Shown one piece after another: positions 19,481 through 27,415 of a stretch of DNA of 50,912 nt. Numbering within the stretch: position 1 is the stretch's first letter; the number at the start of each line of letters is the position of its first letter. Origin of the DNA: Pyrinomonadaceae bacterium MAG19_C2-C3 (GTDB lineage: Bacteria > Acidobacteriota > Blastocatellia > Pyrinomonadales > Pyrinomonadaceae); NCBI GenBank assembly GCA_024330265.1, contig JANDLT010000038.1, forward strand, positions 1 to 50,912, written 5' to 3'. The translations under genes were made by a program, and so were the position numbers. The notes beneath the pieces are model-generated. The model did no database searches. It had not been told where the DNA came from and worked only from the letters and a program-made list of their open reading frames with translations.

Positions 19481-19632
19481 GCCGCGCAAACCATCTGTCC
19501 CACTTGTCTCCCGCCCGCGTTCAACTTATCCTGTCACCCTTAGCTCTTTTTCAGCCGCGCGCTTCTCACTAACCGAAACATCGCGCCTGACATCCACGTT
19601 GAATCGCCCGACACTAAAATCAATAACCTGAT

Positions 19633-20223
19633 ATGACTATCAAGTCCGACCTCTGGCTGCGCCGTGCCGCCGAAGAATCCAACATCATCAGCCCGTTCGA
19701 GCCGACGCTGATTCGCCAAGTTGATGACCGCCGCATTATCTCCGCCGGATGTTCGTCTTACGGCTATGACATGCGCCTCGCTGATGACGGCTTCCGCGTC
19801 TTTTCACCGATTCACGGGCGCGAAATTGACCCGAAAAAGTTCGACGAAGAATCACTCATCGAACCGCCGCTTAGAACGACCGAAGACGGTTCGCGTTACT
19901 ACCTGATGCCGCCGCACTCCTACGCTCTCGGCATCTCGCTTGAAACCTTCCGAATGCCGCGCAACATCACCGCGATATGCTTGGGAAAATCAACATATGC
20001 GCGTGCCGGACTGCTCGTCAATACCACGCCACTCGAAGCCGGATGGACAGGACGCTTAGTTATCGAACTTGGTAATCTTGCGAACCTGCCCCTGCGCGTC
20101 TATACCCGCGAAGGCATCGCCCAAGTCTTATTCTTTGAGTCCGACGAAGATTGTGCCGTCAGTTACGAAGACAGAGGCGGCAAGTATCAAGGGCAAACGG
20201 GGTTGACCTATTCGCGTTTATAA
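19633..20223 (+). CDS. dcd: dCTP deaminase
   Basis: A 196-residue dCTP deaminase of the dUTPase-like fold, converting dCTP to dUTP for thymidylate synthesis. SAGCSSYGYDMRLAD, the segment CLGKSTYARAGL and the catalytic E135 in PLEAGWTG are all present, with the C-terminal lid GGKYQGQTGLTYSRL. Length matches the Escherichia coli type of enzyme. I cannot tell from sequence whether it is the bifunctional dUTP-forming/hydrolysing variant. It lies 152 bp after the solenoid genes. The following gene, cysK, is convergent, with an inverted repeat in the gap. Confidence 0.97.
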   Translation: MTIKSDLWLRRAAEESNIISPFEPTLIRQVDDRRIISAGCSSYGYDMRLADDGFRVFSPIHGREIDPKKFDEESLIEPPLRTTEDGSRYYLMPPHSYALGISLETFRMPRNITAICLGKSTYARAGLLVNTTPLEAGWTGRLVIELGNLANLPLRVYTREGIAQVLFFESDEDCAVSYEDRGGKYQGQTGLTYSRL

Positions 20224-20250
20224 TTAACGTCAGTCCGGCATAAGACAAGA

Positions 20251-20348
20251 AAGATTTTATCCACGAGACACACGGAACAGCACGAATAAAACGCTGAAGA
20301 AATCCGGTTTTGTTTCGTGTTAATTCGTGTGTTTTGTGGATAAGTTTT
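20251..20348. repeat. CCACGAA-type inverted repeat, copy 1
   Basis: An imperfect inverted repeat of about 98 bp between the convergent dcd and cysK genes. The left arm contains ATTTTATCCACGAGACACAC, the right arm AATTCGTGTGTTTTGTGGAT. Two further members lie at 22492-22586 and 30351-30449. Its position would allow it to act as a bidirectional terminator. Confidence 0.8.
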
Positions 20349-20357
20349 AGTCGGTTC

Positions 20358-21341
20358 TTATGACGCAATTGCGGCTTCGACATCCGAGAAGTCAGCGTCT
20401 TCCATCTCCGTATAAACCGGGTGCGATAGATAACGCTCTCCGAAGTCGCACCCTATCGAGACAATCAACTTATCGCGGTTCTCCGCGCGCCCCGCCAGTT
20501 GCAACGCCGCCCATGTAATCGAACCCGTTGAGATGCCGGAAAAGATACCTTCTTCGCGTGCCATGCGGCGGGTCATATTCATCGCGTCATCGTTCGTGAC
20601 GCGAATCACTTCATCATAAATTTCCGTATCCAAATTCTTCGGTATGAAGCCCGCACCGATGCCTTGCTGTTTGTGCGGCGCGGGTTCACCGCCCGAAAGC
20701 ACGGGGCTTTCCGCCGGTTCGACCGCGACGATGTGGATGTCGGGTTTCTGCTCGCGCAAGAATTTACCCGCTCCCGAAATCGTGCCGCCCGTGCCGACAC
20801 CGGAAACGAAGATGTCAATTTTCCCTTCCGAGTCCGTCCAGATTTCCGGTCCCGTCGTGCGGTAGTGAACGTCCGGGTTCGCCGGATTATCGAATTGTCG
20901 CGCCATCCATGCCCGCCCGTCGCCAAGACGGGCGGCGATTTCTTCGGCGCGTGCGATTGCGCCTTTCATCCCCTTCGCGCCTTCGGTCAACACAATCTTG
21001 CAGCCCAGAGCGCGCAACATATTACGCCGCTCAACGGTCATCGTATCGGGCATCGTAAAGACGCACCTGTACCCGCGCGCCGCCGCGACATAAGCCAAGC
21101 CGATACCCGTGTTGCCGCTCGTCGGGTCAACGATAATCATGCCCGGCTTGAGTCTGCCGCGCTCAATCGCATCGTCCATCATCGCCACACCGATGCGGTC
21201 TTTGACGGAGTTGTACGGGTTGAAGCCTTCGTGCTTGACGGCGATGCGCGCGGGCAAATCAACGGTTAAGCGATTGAGGAAAATCAGCGGCGTGTTGCCC
21301 ATCGTCGCCGTGATGTCTGGATAGATTTTGTGATGTGCCAT
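20358..21341 (-). CDS. cysK: Cysteine synthase (O-acetylserine sulfhydrylase)
   Basis: A 327-residue PLP-dependent cysteine synthase. The Schiff-base lysine is K47 in NPYNSVKDRIG. The substrate-binding loop DPTSGNTGIGLAYVAA and the phosphate-binding GVGTGGTISGAGK match the CysK/CysM family, and IPKNLDTEIYDEVIRV is typical of CysK. It condenses O-acetylserine with sulfide. I prefer the ATG at 21341 to an upstream TTG at 21356. The neighbouring minus-strand genes (coiled-coil protein and FrnE-like thioredoxin-fold protein) give a loose thiol-metabolism theme. I see no Cys regulator or T-box in the short upstream gap. Confidence 0.96.
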   Translation of the reverse strand: MAHHKIYPDITATMGNTPLIFLNRLTVDLPARIAVKHEGFNPYNSVKDRIGVAMMDDAIERGRLKPGMIIVDPTSGNTGIGLAYVAAARGYRCVFTMPDTMTVERRNMLRALGCKIVLTEGAKGMKGAIARAEEIAARLGDGRAWMARQFDNPANPDVHYRTTGPEIWTDSEGKIDIFVSGVGTGGTISGAGKFLREQKPDIHIVAVEPAESPVLSGGEPAPHKQQGIGAGFIPKNLDTEIYDEVIRVTNDDAMNMTRRMAREEGIFSGISTGSITWAALQLAGRAENRDKLIVSIGCDFGERYLSHPVYTEMEDADFSDVEAAIAS

Positions 21342-21366
21342 GATTAAATTCCACAATAAGTTCTGG

Positions 21367-21636
21367 TCATTTCACCAAAGACGGTAACGCCTCTCTAAGT
21401 TGCGCGCGTAGTTCCCGCACATCGCCGCGCGTGTCGTGGGCGACGGCGCGCGTCTTATCAATGTCAATCTCGACGCTCTCTAATCGTTCTTCCACGCTCT
21501 CTAATCGTTTCTCAATGACGGTTAAGCGTGCGTTTGTCTCTAGGCGAAATTCTCTTAATTCCTTGAGTATCGTTTCAAGCATCGGCTGTGTGACTTTGCT
21601 TTCCGTCTCGAATCTTTTAGTCGGGTCTTCGCTCAT
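21367..21636 (-). CDS. Small coiled-coil protein
   Basis: An 89-residue protein, mostly one long amphipathic helix. The repeats TVIEKRLESVEERLESVEID form obvious heptads in the middle. CAGGAGACAAGAA precedes the ATG at 21636, which is a strong Shine-Dalgarno sequence and excludes the upstream in-frame start at 21681. It has no recognisable catalytic residues and could be a small scaffolding or multimerisation protein. It lies between cysK (gap 25 bp) and the FrnE-like gene (gap 90 bp) on the same strand, so co-transcription is plausible. Similar short coiled-coil proteins are common in genomes and carry no functional implication by themselves. Confidence 0.75.
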   Translation of the reverse strand: MSEDPTKRFETESKVTQPMLETILKELREFRLETNARLTVIEKRLESVEERLESVEIDIDKTRAVAHDTRGDVRELRAQLREALPSLVK

Positions 21637-21726
21637 TTCTTGTCTCCTGTTCTTAGCGGTCAGTCGCGGTGCATCTTTCACCTTAGCTTGCGACGGTTTA
21701 GACGGGTTTGCGTTCCGCGCCGGCTT

Positions 21727-22365
21727 TTAAGTCGCGTTCATTATCTCACGCACGCGGTTAATAAGTCCCTGAAATGCCTCTACGGATTGAACGCCGGAGA
21801 GTGCCGCGCGACGGTTGGCGACAAACGCCGGAACGCCCGACATGCCCAATGCGGCGGCTTCCTGTTCATCGGTTATCACGCTCAATTCAAACATTCGCGT
21901 ATCGAGCGCGCGCCGCAAACTCGCCGCGTCAAGTTCTAAATCGGCGGCTAATCGTATCAGAATTTCCGTCGCGCCGATGTCTTCGCCGCGCTCGAAAAAA
22001 GCACGAAACAATGCGGCGTTGTAATCATCAAATCGTCCCACGCTTTGCGCCCACTTCGCGGCTTCATGCGCCAGACGTGAGCGCGGTTGCACGGGCGGCA
22101 AACGCATCGTGACGCCGAGACGTTCGGCTAAAGGATACACCCCGTCGCGCCACACGCGCGTTAGATACTCGCCGCCGGGGTTAAGCGTCGGCTTCGGTTC
22201 GGGTCTTAGTTCATAAGCCCTCCAGACGATTTCCACGTCCGGCTCAAGCCTTCGCAGTTCGCGCAAAGCCGGTTCTGTCAGCCAGCAGAACGGGCAGACA
22301 TAATCGGAAAAAACTTCAAGCCGCACAACTTTCGTTTGATTCTCGCCGTTGTTTTTATCGTTCAT
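21727..22365 (-). CDS. DsbA-family (FrnE-like) oxidoreductase
   Basis: A 212-residue thioredoxin-fold protein of the DSBA/FrnE group, probably cytoplasmic since it has no signal peptide. The redox-active motif is CPFC (FSDYVCPFCWL), near the N-terminus, followed by a helical insertion and the cis-proline loop GVPAFVANRR near residue 183. Family members act in polyketide modification, 2-hydroxychromene-2-carboxylate isomerisation or general disulfide exchange; sequence alone does not choose between these. AAGGAAG lies upstream of the ATG at 22365. It lies upstream of the coiled-coil gene and cysK on the minus strand, a possible oxidative or thiol operon. Confidence 0.9.
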   Translation of the reverse strand: MNDKNNGENQTKVVRLEVFSDYVCPFCWLTEPALRELRRLEPDVEIVWRAYELRPEPKPTLNPGGEYLTRVWRDGVYPLAERLGVTMRLPPVQPRSRLAHEAAKWAQSVGRFDDYNAALFRAFFERGEDIGATEILIRLAADLELDAASLRRALDTRMFELSVITDEQEAAALGMSGVPAFVANRRAALSGVQSVEAFQGLINRVREIMNAT

Positions 22366-22491
22366 TTCGCCGCTTCCTTTTGCGTTTGACAAGGTATATC
22401 AGAAGCAGACGCGCATCGAAACTCTGAACGAAAAAACTCACAAATCTTTCACAAAGTTTGTATAGCGTGGGGCGCGAGACAAGAGGCGTTA

Positions 22492-22586
22492 AAGCATTTG
22501 TCCGCGAAAGAACACGAAGCAGCACGAACCAAAACGGTTCTTTCGTGTTCCCGCTTTGGTTCGTGCTGCTTCGTGGATAGAATGCT
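22492..22586. repeat. CCACGAA-type inverted repeat, copy 2
   Basis: The family member between two minus-strand genes. The 18-base stretch CACGAAGCAGCACGAACC on the left is matched exactly by its complement on the right, and AAGCATT ends both arms. A second internal pairing uses GAAAGAACACGAA against GGTTCTTTCGTGTTC, so it can fold in two ways. Confidence 0.8.
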
Positions 22587-22621
22587 TGCTTGTCGGAAGT
22601 CGCGCCTGACGTTGCGGTCGG

Positions 22622-23107
22622 TTAATCCGCGCCGCGCACTTCGCGCATTCGCTTGATGATTTCGACGCCGAGCAGGTCAGCCGCCACGGGGTCGTTGATG
22701 GCGACGACTTTGCCGGAGACGACGACGGCGGTGGTACGCGGGTCAACGATTACGAAAAGATAGTTGGCGAGTTTCTGGTCGAGGCGCAAGATTAAATCGG
22801 CGGCGCGTGCGTCTTCGACGATGGTTATGTTCCACGCCGCGAGTTGCGAGGTTTTGAGTAATTTATATTGAACGTATTCGCGGTCAATGCGGCGACCGGG
22901 TTCGATGTAAAGCGTGCGTGCGCGGCGCAAGGTTGCGCCGGGTGCGAGCGGTGGTGATGATAGTTCGACGCGGTTTGATGTGGTGTGTGACGGATAGTTT
23001 TCACGTTGTCGTGAGTCTCCTTGTCGGGCATCTTGGGCGCGGACGGATGACGTGAGCGAGAGGTGTAAGGCGAAGATGAAGATGGTAAAGATAAGTGTGC
23101 GGCGCAT
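22622..23107 (-). CDS. Exported hypothetical protein
   Basis: A 161-residue protein with a clear signal peptide (MRRTLIFTIFIFALHLSLTS, cleavage near RAQ-DAR). A polar linker follows, then a compact domain. The latter contains RARTLYIEPGRRIDREYVQY, AAWNITIVEDARAADLILRL and VIVDPRTTAVVVSGKVVAIN. The alternation suggests an alpha/beta periplasmic domain reminiscent of DUF4136-type lipoproteins, but there is no lipobox cysteine. I cannot assign a function. It lies on the minus strand and is divergent from the histidine kinase gene. Confidence 0.7.
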   Translation of the reverse strand: MRRTLIFTIFIFALHLSLTSSVRAQDARQGDSRQRENYPSHTTSNRVELSSPPLAPGATLRRARTLYIEPGRRIDREYVQYKLLKTSQLAAWNITIVEDARAADLILRLDQKLANYLFVIVDPRTTAVVVSGKVVAINDPVAADLLGVEIIKRMREVRGAD

Positions 23108-23293
23108 GGTTGATGTTTCTCCTTCGTCGGTTTGTTTGCATTGTGAGCGATGCTGATTGATAAGGAGTTCGCAAGTTGTGTGCCGTTTGTTGTAAAGGCG
23201 ATTATCTAAGGCGATGATGTGAAGGCTGTGGCGGCGGGGTGCAATGAAAGCCTTTCAGGTGTCGGAAGTAAATTGTCGGAGTTGAAGATACAG

Positions 23294-23308
23294 GCTTGAC
23301 GGTCAAGC
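23294..23308. promoter_or_regulatory. Perfect palindrome upstream of the kinase gene
   Basis: GCTTGACGGTCAAGC is a perfect 7-1-7 palindrome 47 bases before the histidine kinase start. It differs from the TGACA-TGTCA elements associated with the sigma54 promoters further on. It could be an operator for the divergent gene pair, or chance. Confidence 0.4.
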
Positions 23309-23354
23309 GCAGTTACGCTTAAACAAGTGGCGGCACAAATGCAGACATCGAAAC

Positions 23355-24680
23355 ATGCAAGCTTCGAGTGATGTGATGAATGATGAAAAAGATTCGCGCG
23401 AGATGATGGTTGACGCAACGCGCATCTGGGAAATGACTTTCGATGCGTTGCCTGACGGCATGATAGTGCTGGACGGCGCGGGACGCATCGCGCGTGCTAA
23501 TCGCCACGCCGCCGATATGCTGGGCGGCGCGGGTCTTAACACGCGCGAAATCATCGGCAGACGTGCGGCGGATGTCGTCGGTGAATTGTTCGGGACGAGC
23601 GCGGCGACGCACTGGACACATCACCAAGCCGCACACGTCGCACACAGGGACACACCGGAAAAGGATGTCGGAAACAGTCCCGCTAAATCGTCGCGTGCTT
23701 CCTTTGAAGTCCGTGACAGAGACGGGCGGCGGTATCTATTTTCCATCGCGTTCTTCGATACGACGTTTCAACTTGCCGCCGAAGAACATGACGACGCACG
23801 GAATGAAACTCGAATCGAACATCAAATTGTTGACGGCAAAAACTCTTTGGCGTGGAGCGTCGTGATGTGGAGCGACATCACGGAACTCGCGGGGATGCAG
23901 GAACAGCTTTCGCGTTCCGGCAAACTCGCGTCCATCGGCGGCTTGGCGGCGGGCGTCGCGCATGAAATCAATAACCCTCTGGCAGCGATTACGACATGTG
24001 CCGAAGCGATGACCCGTGACTTACGCGACCTGTACCGGACGGCTGACACCGCCGCGCTTCAAACTTTTACGAAAGAACGCAACTGGAATTTCTACCTCGA
24101 AGAAATCGTCCGTCAGGCTCTGCGCGGCAAAGCGATTACGCGCGGCTTGCTGGATTTGACGCGCGAACGCCGCGCCTTTCGTACCGTTGTTTCCATCAAT
24201 CAACTCGTGCGCGATACCGGGCGCGTGTTCGCCGCGCGTCCCGACATAGGGCAAGTTCGCATCGAACTCGCCCTTGACGAATCACTCGAAACCATCCACA
24301 CCGATGCGCTTATGGTGCGGCAAATAATTGACAACTTAATCGGCAACGCCGTCTCCGCCGTCTCTGGCAGCGAAACGCGAAACGCTTCGTCCGCGCACCG
24401 GAGCGCATCGCCGCGCATCACGCTTCGCACGCGCGGCGACGGAGCGGCGCGCATCTTTATCGAAGTCGAAGACAACGGAAGCGGCATCCGTGCGGAGATT
24501 CTCGCCCGTATCTTCGACCCGTTCTTTACCACCAAGCGCGGCGGGCATAATTCGGGGTTAGGTTTGGCGATGTGCGCTTCGCTTGCCGATGCACTCGGCG
24601 GCTCAATCACGGTTGAAACCAGAGAAGGTGAGGGCAGCCGCTTCCGTTTGTGGCTGCCTAGATTAGTGGATAGTGGATAG
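23355..24680 (+). CDS. Soluble PAS-domain sensor histidine kinase (NtrB-like)
   Basis: A 441-residue histidine kinase without membrane helices, so it senses a cytoplasmic cue. A PAS domain begins around residue 26 (FDALPDGMIVLDGAGRIARAN) and extends to about 180. The dimerisation/phosphotransfer box has H203 in GVAHEINNPLAAI. The ATPase domain shows the N box DNLIGNAVSAV, DNGSGI, the F box IFDPFFTTK and the G2 box NSGLGLAM. The last residues LVDSG are encoded by the start of a heptad repeat. It is followed by a sigma54 activator gene after 71 bp, an NtrB/NtrC arrangement. The ligand is unknown. Confidence 0.95.
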   Translation: MQASSDVMNDEKDSREMMVDATRIWEMTFDALPDGMIVLDGAGRIARANRHAADMLGGAGLNTREIIGRRAADVVGELFGTSAATHWTHHQAAHVAHRDTPEKDVGNSPAKSSRASFEVRDRDGRRYLFSIAFFDTTFQLAAEEHDDARNETRIEHQIVDGKNSLAWSVVMWSDITELAGMQEQLSRSGKLASIGGLAAGVAHEINNPLAAITTCAEAMTRDLRDLYRTADTAALQTFTKERNWNFYLEEIVRQALRGKAITRGLLDLTRERRAFRTVVSINQLVRDTGRVFAARPDIGQVRIELALDESLETIHTDALMVRQIIDNLIGNAVSAVSGSETRNASSAHRSASPRITLRTRGDGAARIFIEVEDNGSGIRAEILARIFDPFFTTKRGGHNSGLGLAMCASLADALGGSITVETREGEGSRFRLWLPRLVDSG

Positions 24681-24747
24681 TGGATAACGGATAGTGAAAA
24701 ACCACTGTCCTAAACTATCCACTATCCACTATCCGTTATCCACTAAT
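24662..24747. repeat. Inverted heptad repeat between kinase and activator
   Basis: The left arm (24662-24696) is built of AGTGGAT units. The right arm (24714-24747) is built of the complement, ACTATCC units, giving a long hairpin with an 17-base loop. It supplies the last codons and the stop of the kinase gene and ends 4 bases before the activator start codon. It could reduce translation coupling between the two genes. Confidence 0.85.
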
Positions 24748-24751
24748 AAAC

Positions 24752-26251
24752 ATGCAAAGTAAAATTCGTGTTCTCGTAGTTGATGACGATGCGGTGTTGC
24801 GGCGGTTGGTGTCCGAGCAGCTCGCGCGTTCGGGTTTTGAAGTCGCGGTTGCCGACGGCGGCGAAGCGGCACTCGCCACCTTGCGCGAAACCGATATGGA
24901 TGTCGTGCTGCTTGACATCAACATGCCGGACATGTCCGGGCTTGACGCTCTGGGGCGTATCAGCAGCTTAACCGACGCGCCGGAAGTCGTCATGCTGACC
25001 GCCGATACGTCGCTCACCACCGGCATCGAAGCGATGCGGCGCGGAGCTTACGATTATTTGACGAAGCCCGCGACGCTCGATGAGATGGAAGCCATCATCA
25101 TCAAAGCCGACGAGAAACGGCGCATCGTGCGGCAGAACACGGCACTGCGCGATGTCGTCGCGGAAGCTTCCGCGCCTGAAGATGAAATCGCGGTTGATGC
25201 GCGTGAAGTTGACGAAACGGAATCACCGATTGTTCATGCAAGTTCCGTCACGCGTCGTCTTATAAATCTCGCTCTCGCCGCCGCGCGCCACGATTCGACG
25301 ATTCTCATCACGGGCGAATCCGGCACAGGGAAAGATGTTTTCGCGCGCTTCATTCATTCCAAAAGCGCACGCGCCGCCGCACCGGTCATCACCGTTAATT
25401 GCGGAGCGTTGCCGGAATCACTGTTTGAATCGGAGTTCTTCGGGCATGAGCGCGGAGCGTTCACCGGAGCCAATGCACTCAAGCGGGGACTACTGGAAGC
25501 CGCCGACGGTGCGACGTTGTTCCTAGATGAAATCGGTGAGTTGCCCTTAATCACACAGGTCAAGCTTTTACAGTTTTTAGAGATGGGACGCTTCCGCCGT
25601 CTCGGAGCGACGCGCGACCAAGCTGCCGACGTGCGGATAATCGCCGCCACCAACCGCGACTTGCTTGCCGATACGCAGACCAATCGCTTTCGCGCCGATT
25701 TATATTATCGTCTCAACATCATCTCGCTTCACATTCCGCCGTTGCGCGAACGTCCCGAAGATATTCCGGTTCTCACCGAACACTTTCTGCGCTCGTTCCG
25801 CACGCGCTTCAATCGTCCTTCACTATTGTTGACCGAAGACGGGCGGCAAGCTTTACAACATCACAAATGGCTCGGCAACATCCGCGAACTACGAAACACA
25901 CTGCACCGCGCGTGCGCCCTCGCCACCGCCGACGAAATTGACGCGGCGTCATTATTATCAAACTCAATTCATCCCGCGACAACGACGGCAATGGCGACGG
26001 AGACAATCACAGGAACGCAAGTAAGCGCGACGGCGACCACCGCATCATCCGCCATATCTGAAGCCTCAACCAACCCCGAACCCGCCACCGCATCGAACCC
26101 GCTTAACCACGCGCTGACGCTCGGAGAACTCGAACGCCAACACATTCTCCGCGTACTTGCCGGAGCGCACGACAACCGTGAACGCGCCGCCGCGATTCTC
26201 GGCATCTCGGCGCGCACGCTCTATCGCAAACTCCGCGAATACGAAGCCTGA
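24752..26251 (+). CDS. NtrC-type sigma54-dependent response regulator
   Basis: A 499-residue enhancer-binding protein. The receiver domain has D11-D13 and phospho-acceptor D55 (VVLLDINMPD) with LTKPAT. The central AAA+ domain has Walker A GESGTGKDVF, the sigma54-contacting loop GAFTGA in FGHERGAFTGANAL, Walker B TLFLDEIGEL and RIIAATNRDL. A linker rich in Ala/Thr (about residues 410-450) leads to a Fis-type helix-turn-helix ending RERAAAILGISARTLYRKL. It is partnered with the upstream kinase. Candidate binding palindromes begin at its own stop codon and recur before 30790, so it probably activates the downstream surface-protein genes. Confidence 0.97.
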   Translation: MQSKIRVLVVDDDAVLRRLVSEQLARSGFEVAVADGGEAALATLRETDMDVVLLDINMPDMSGLDALGRISSLTDAPEVVMLTADTSLTTGIEAMRRGAYDYLTKPATLDEMEAIIIKADEKRRIVRQNTALRDVVAEASAPEDEIAVDAREVDETESPIVHASSVTRRLINLALAAARHDSTILITGESGTGKDVFARFIHSKSARAAAPVITVNCGALPESLFESEFFGHERGAFTGANALKRGLLEAADGATLFLDEIGELPLITQVKLLQFLEMGRFRRLGATRDQAADVRIIAATNRDLLADTQTNRFRADLYYRLNIISLHIPPLRERPEDIPVLTEHFLRSFRTRFNRPSLLLTEDGRQALQHHKWLGNIRELRNTLHRACALATADEIDAASLLSNSIHPATTTAMATETITGTQVSATATTASSAISEASTNPEPATASNPLNHALTLGELERQHILRVLAGAHDNRERAAAILGISARTLYRKLREYEA

Positions 26252-26302
26252 CAAGTCGCGTGCTTCTGACAACTTGTCTGTGACCACCTGACAAATTGTC
26301 AG
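26248..26302 (+). promoter_or_regulatory. Candidate activator-binding sites, cluster 1
   Basis: Two 15-bp palindromes, CTGACAACTTGTCTG (26266-26280) and CTGACAAATTGTCAG (26288-26302, perfect), are preceded by a half site CTGACAAGTC (26248-26257) that overlaps the stop codon of the activator gene. Centres are spaced about 18-22 bases, i.e. close to two helical turns. They lie about 121 bp before a sigma54-type promoter. Confidence 0.75.
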
Positions 26303-26374
26303 TCTCGCACGGATGATGTGCGCCTTCGCTCTCCATTCGGGATTCTCGCCAATTTCGTCAAATCCGGCGGAAAT

Positions 26375-26385
26375 CTCAATAAAAC
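26375..26385 (+). promoter_or_regulatory. Conserved CTCAATAAAAC box, copy 1
   Basis: The 11-mer CTCAATAAAAC lies 38 bases before the sigma54 -24 element. The identical 11-mer lies at 30622-30632, 37 bases before the second sigma54 element. It may be a DNA-bending or accessory-factor site. No consensus I know matches it precisely. Confidence 0.55.
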
Positions 26386-26423
26386 TTGAACTTTGTCACG
26401 CCGCCGCCGCTCTTTACGGATTG

Positions 26424-26439
26424 CGGTACGAGGTTTGCC
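26424..26439 (+). promoter_or_regulatory. Sigma54 (-24/-12) promoter 1
   Basis: CGGTACGAGGTTTGCC matches the sigma54 consensus TGGCACG-n4-TTGCW, with the invariant GG and GC separated by exactly 10 bases. It is about 104 bases before the degenerate receiver gene and downstream of the candidate activator sites, the usual order for an enhancer-dependent promoter. Confidence 0.75.
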
Positions 26440-26542
26440 CTTGCCTGCTCCGGCAAGCTTTCCGTGAGGCTGACATCGGCAAGGCGGTTCGTTGGCTTGC
26501 GACTTGAGACGAAACTATTAGGACACGACGACATCTATTTCT

Positions 26543-27031
26543 ATGGCACGAATCATTATTTGCGATGACGACAAAACGATGACGGCGCGACTCGTCGCCG
26601 CCCTGCACGACGTGGGTCACGATGCGCGTTCGTGTTGTCACACGATGGACATGTTGCGCGACGCGATTGGCGGCGCGTGCGAGATGGTCGCGCTCGGTCT
26701 TGATATGCCGGGCTTCGGCGCGACGGGCGCAATCGAAACCCTGCGCGAACTCGCCCCGCGCGTCCTTGTCATAGGCTTTCATCGTGACCCGATAGCGTTT
26801 TCGGTTTCCGCTCCAAACGCGCATCACCCGCACAAGGTTTTGCCGCGCTTCGTTTCAAACGAAAACTTCACGCGCGTCGTCAATATGTGTTTCACCCGAC
26901 AGGCACTCGCCGCCCTCGCCACACCGCCGAAACCTTCAGCCGCTCACCGCCTCGCCTCACGCCAAGCCAGCAGCATCTTTCGCTGTGCCGCCGCGCGTCC
27001 GCGCCATATACTTCGCCTCTATGACGACTAA
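26543..27031 (+). CDS. Degenerate receiver-domain protein
   Basis: A 162-residue protein whose first 115 residues fold-match a response-regulator receiver (MARIIICDDDKTMTARLVAA, LGLDMPGFGATGAIETL). An acidic D8-D10 cluster and D54 at the phosphorylation position are kept. However, the usual Thr/Ser after strand 4 is replaced (VLVIGFHRD), and the conserved Lys-Pro pair of strand 5 reads Leu-Pro (KVLPRF). Phosphorylation control may therefore be lost or altered. The C-terminal 45 residues are basic and of no known family. It is preceded by a sigma54 promoter and lies between the activator and the DUF11 genes, so an accessory regulatory or localisation role is plausible. Confidence 0.75.
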   Translation: MARIIICDDDKTMTARLVAALHDVGHDARSCCHTMDMLRDAIGGACEMVALGLDMPGFGATGAIETLRELAPRVLVIGFHRDPIAFSVSAPNAHHPHKVLPRFVSNENFTRVVNMCFTRQALAALATPPKPSAAHRLASRQASSIFRCAAARPRHILRLYDD

Positions 27032-27128
27032 TGACGAATGACGCGGCATGAGTTCGTAAAGACGCACCCATTTAATTTCGTCATGTCCTTACCTGAGAAA
27101 GCAACCTCTTCAATTGCCTTACGCGGTG

Positions 27129-27309
27129 ACAAAGTTTCGCGGCTCTGCCGCCTGATGTGCGGTGAGGCTTCGCCTCACCGTGAAGTATGTGAAAGGTCTT
27201 CGAGGCTACGCCTCGCACGCGGGCGGCGTAGCCGCCATCAATTTTTATCGTGCCAAACGGAAAGGCAAAGCCTTTCCGCACATCGGGCGGCGTAGCCGCA
27301 AAACTTTGT
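27129..27309. repeat. Multi-hairpin element with about 50-bp inverted ends
   Basis: The outer arms (27129-27180 and 27259-27309) are imperfect inverted copies starting ACAAAGTTT and containing GCGGC-TG-GCCGCC and GATGTGCGG modules. Inside are nested hairpins such as TGAGGCTTCGCCTCA, CGAGGCTACGCCTCG, GGCGGCGTAGCCGCC and GGAAAGGCAAAGCCTTTCC. No open frame or transposase is present. It is related in style, but not in sequence, to the islands at 4.1 and 46.7 kb. The whole gap 27032-27415 otherwise holds only heptad-like CTAATGA/CGAATGA at 27028-27041 and an unremarkable leader. Confidence 0.8.
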
Positions 27310-27415
27310 AAGGTAAGTTTTCAATCGCCCGACTTCCAGTCGCTTCTCAATCCCCAACCCCTTCCCAATCGTTTCTCAACCCTCAATCACTTCATCCTTG
27401 AAAGGAAAACCCGAT

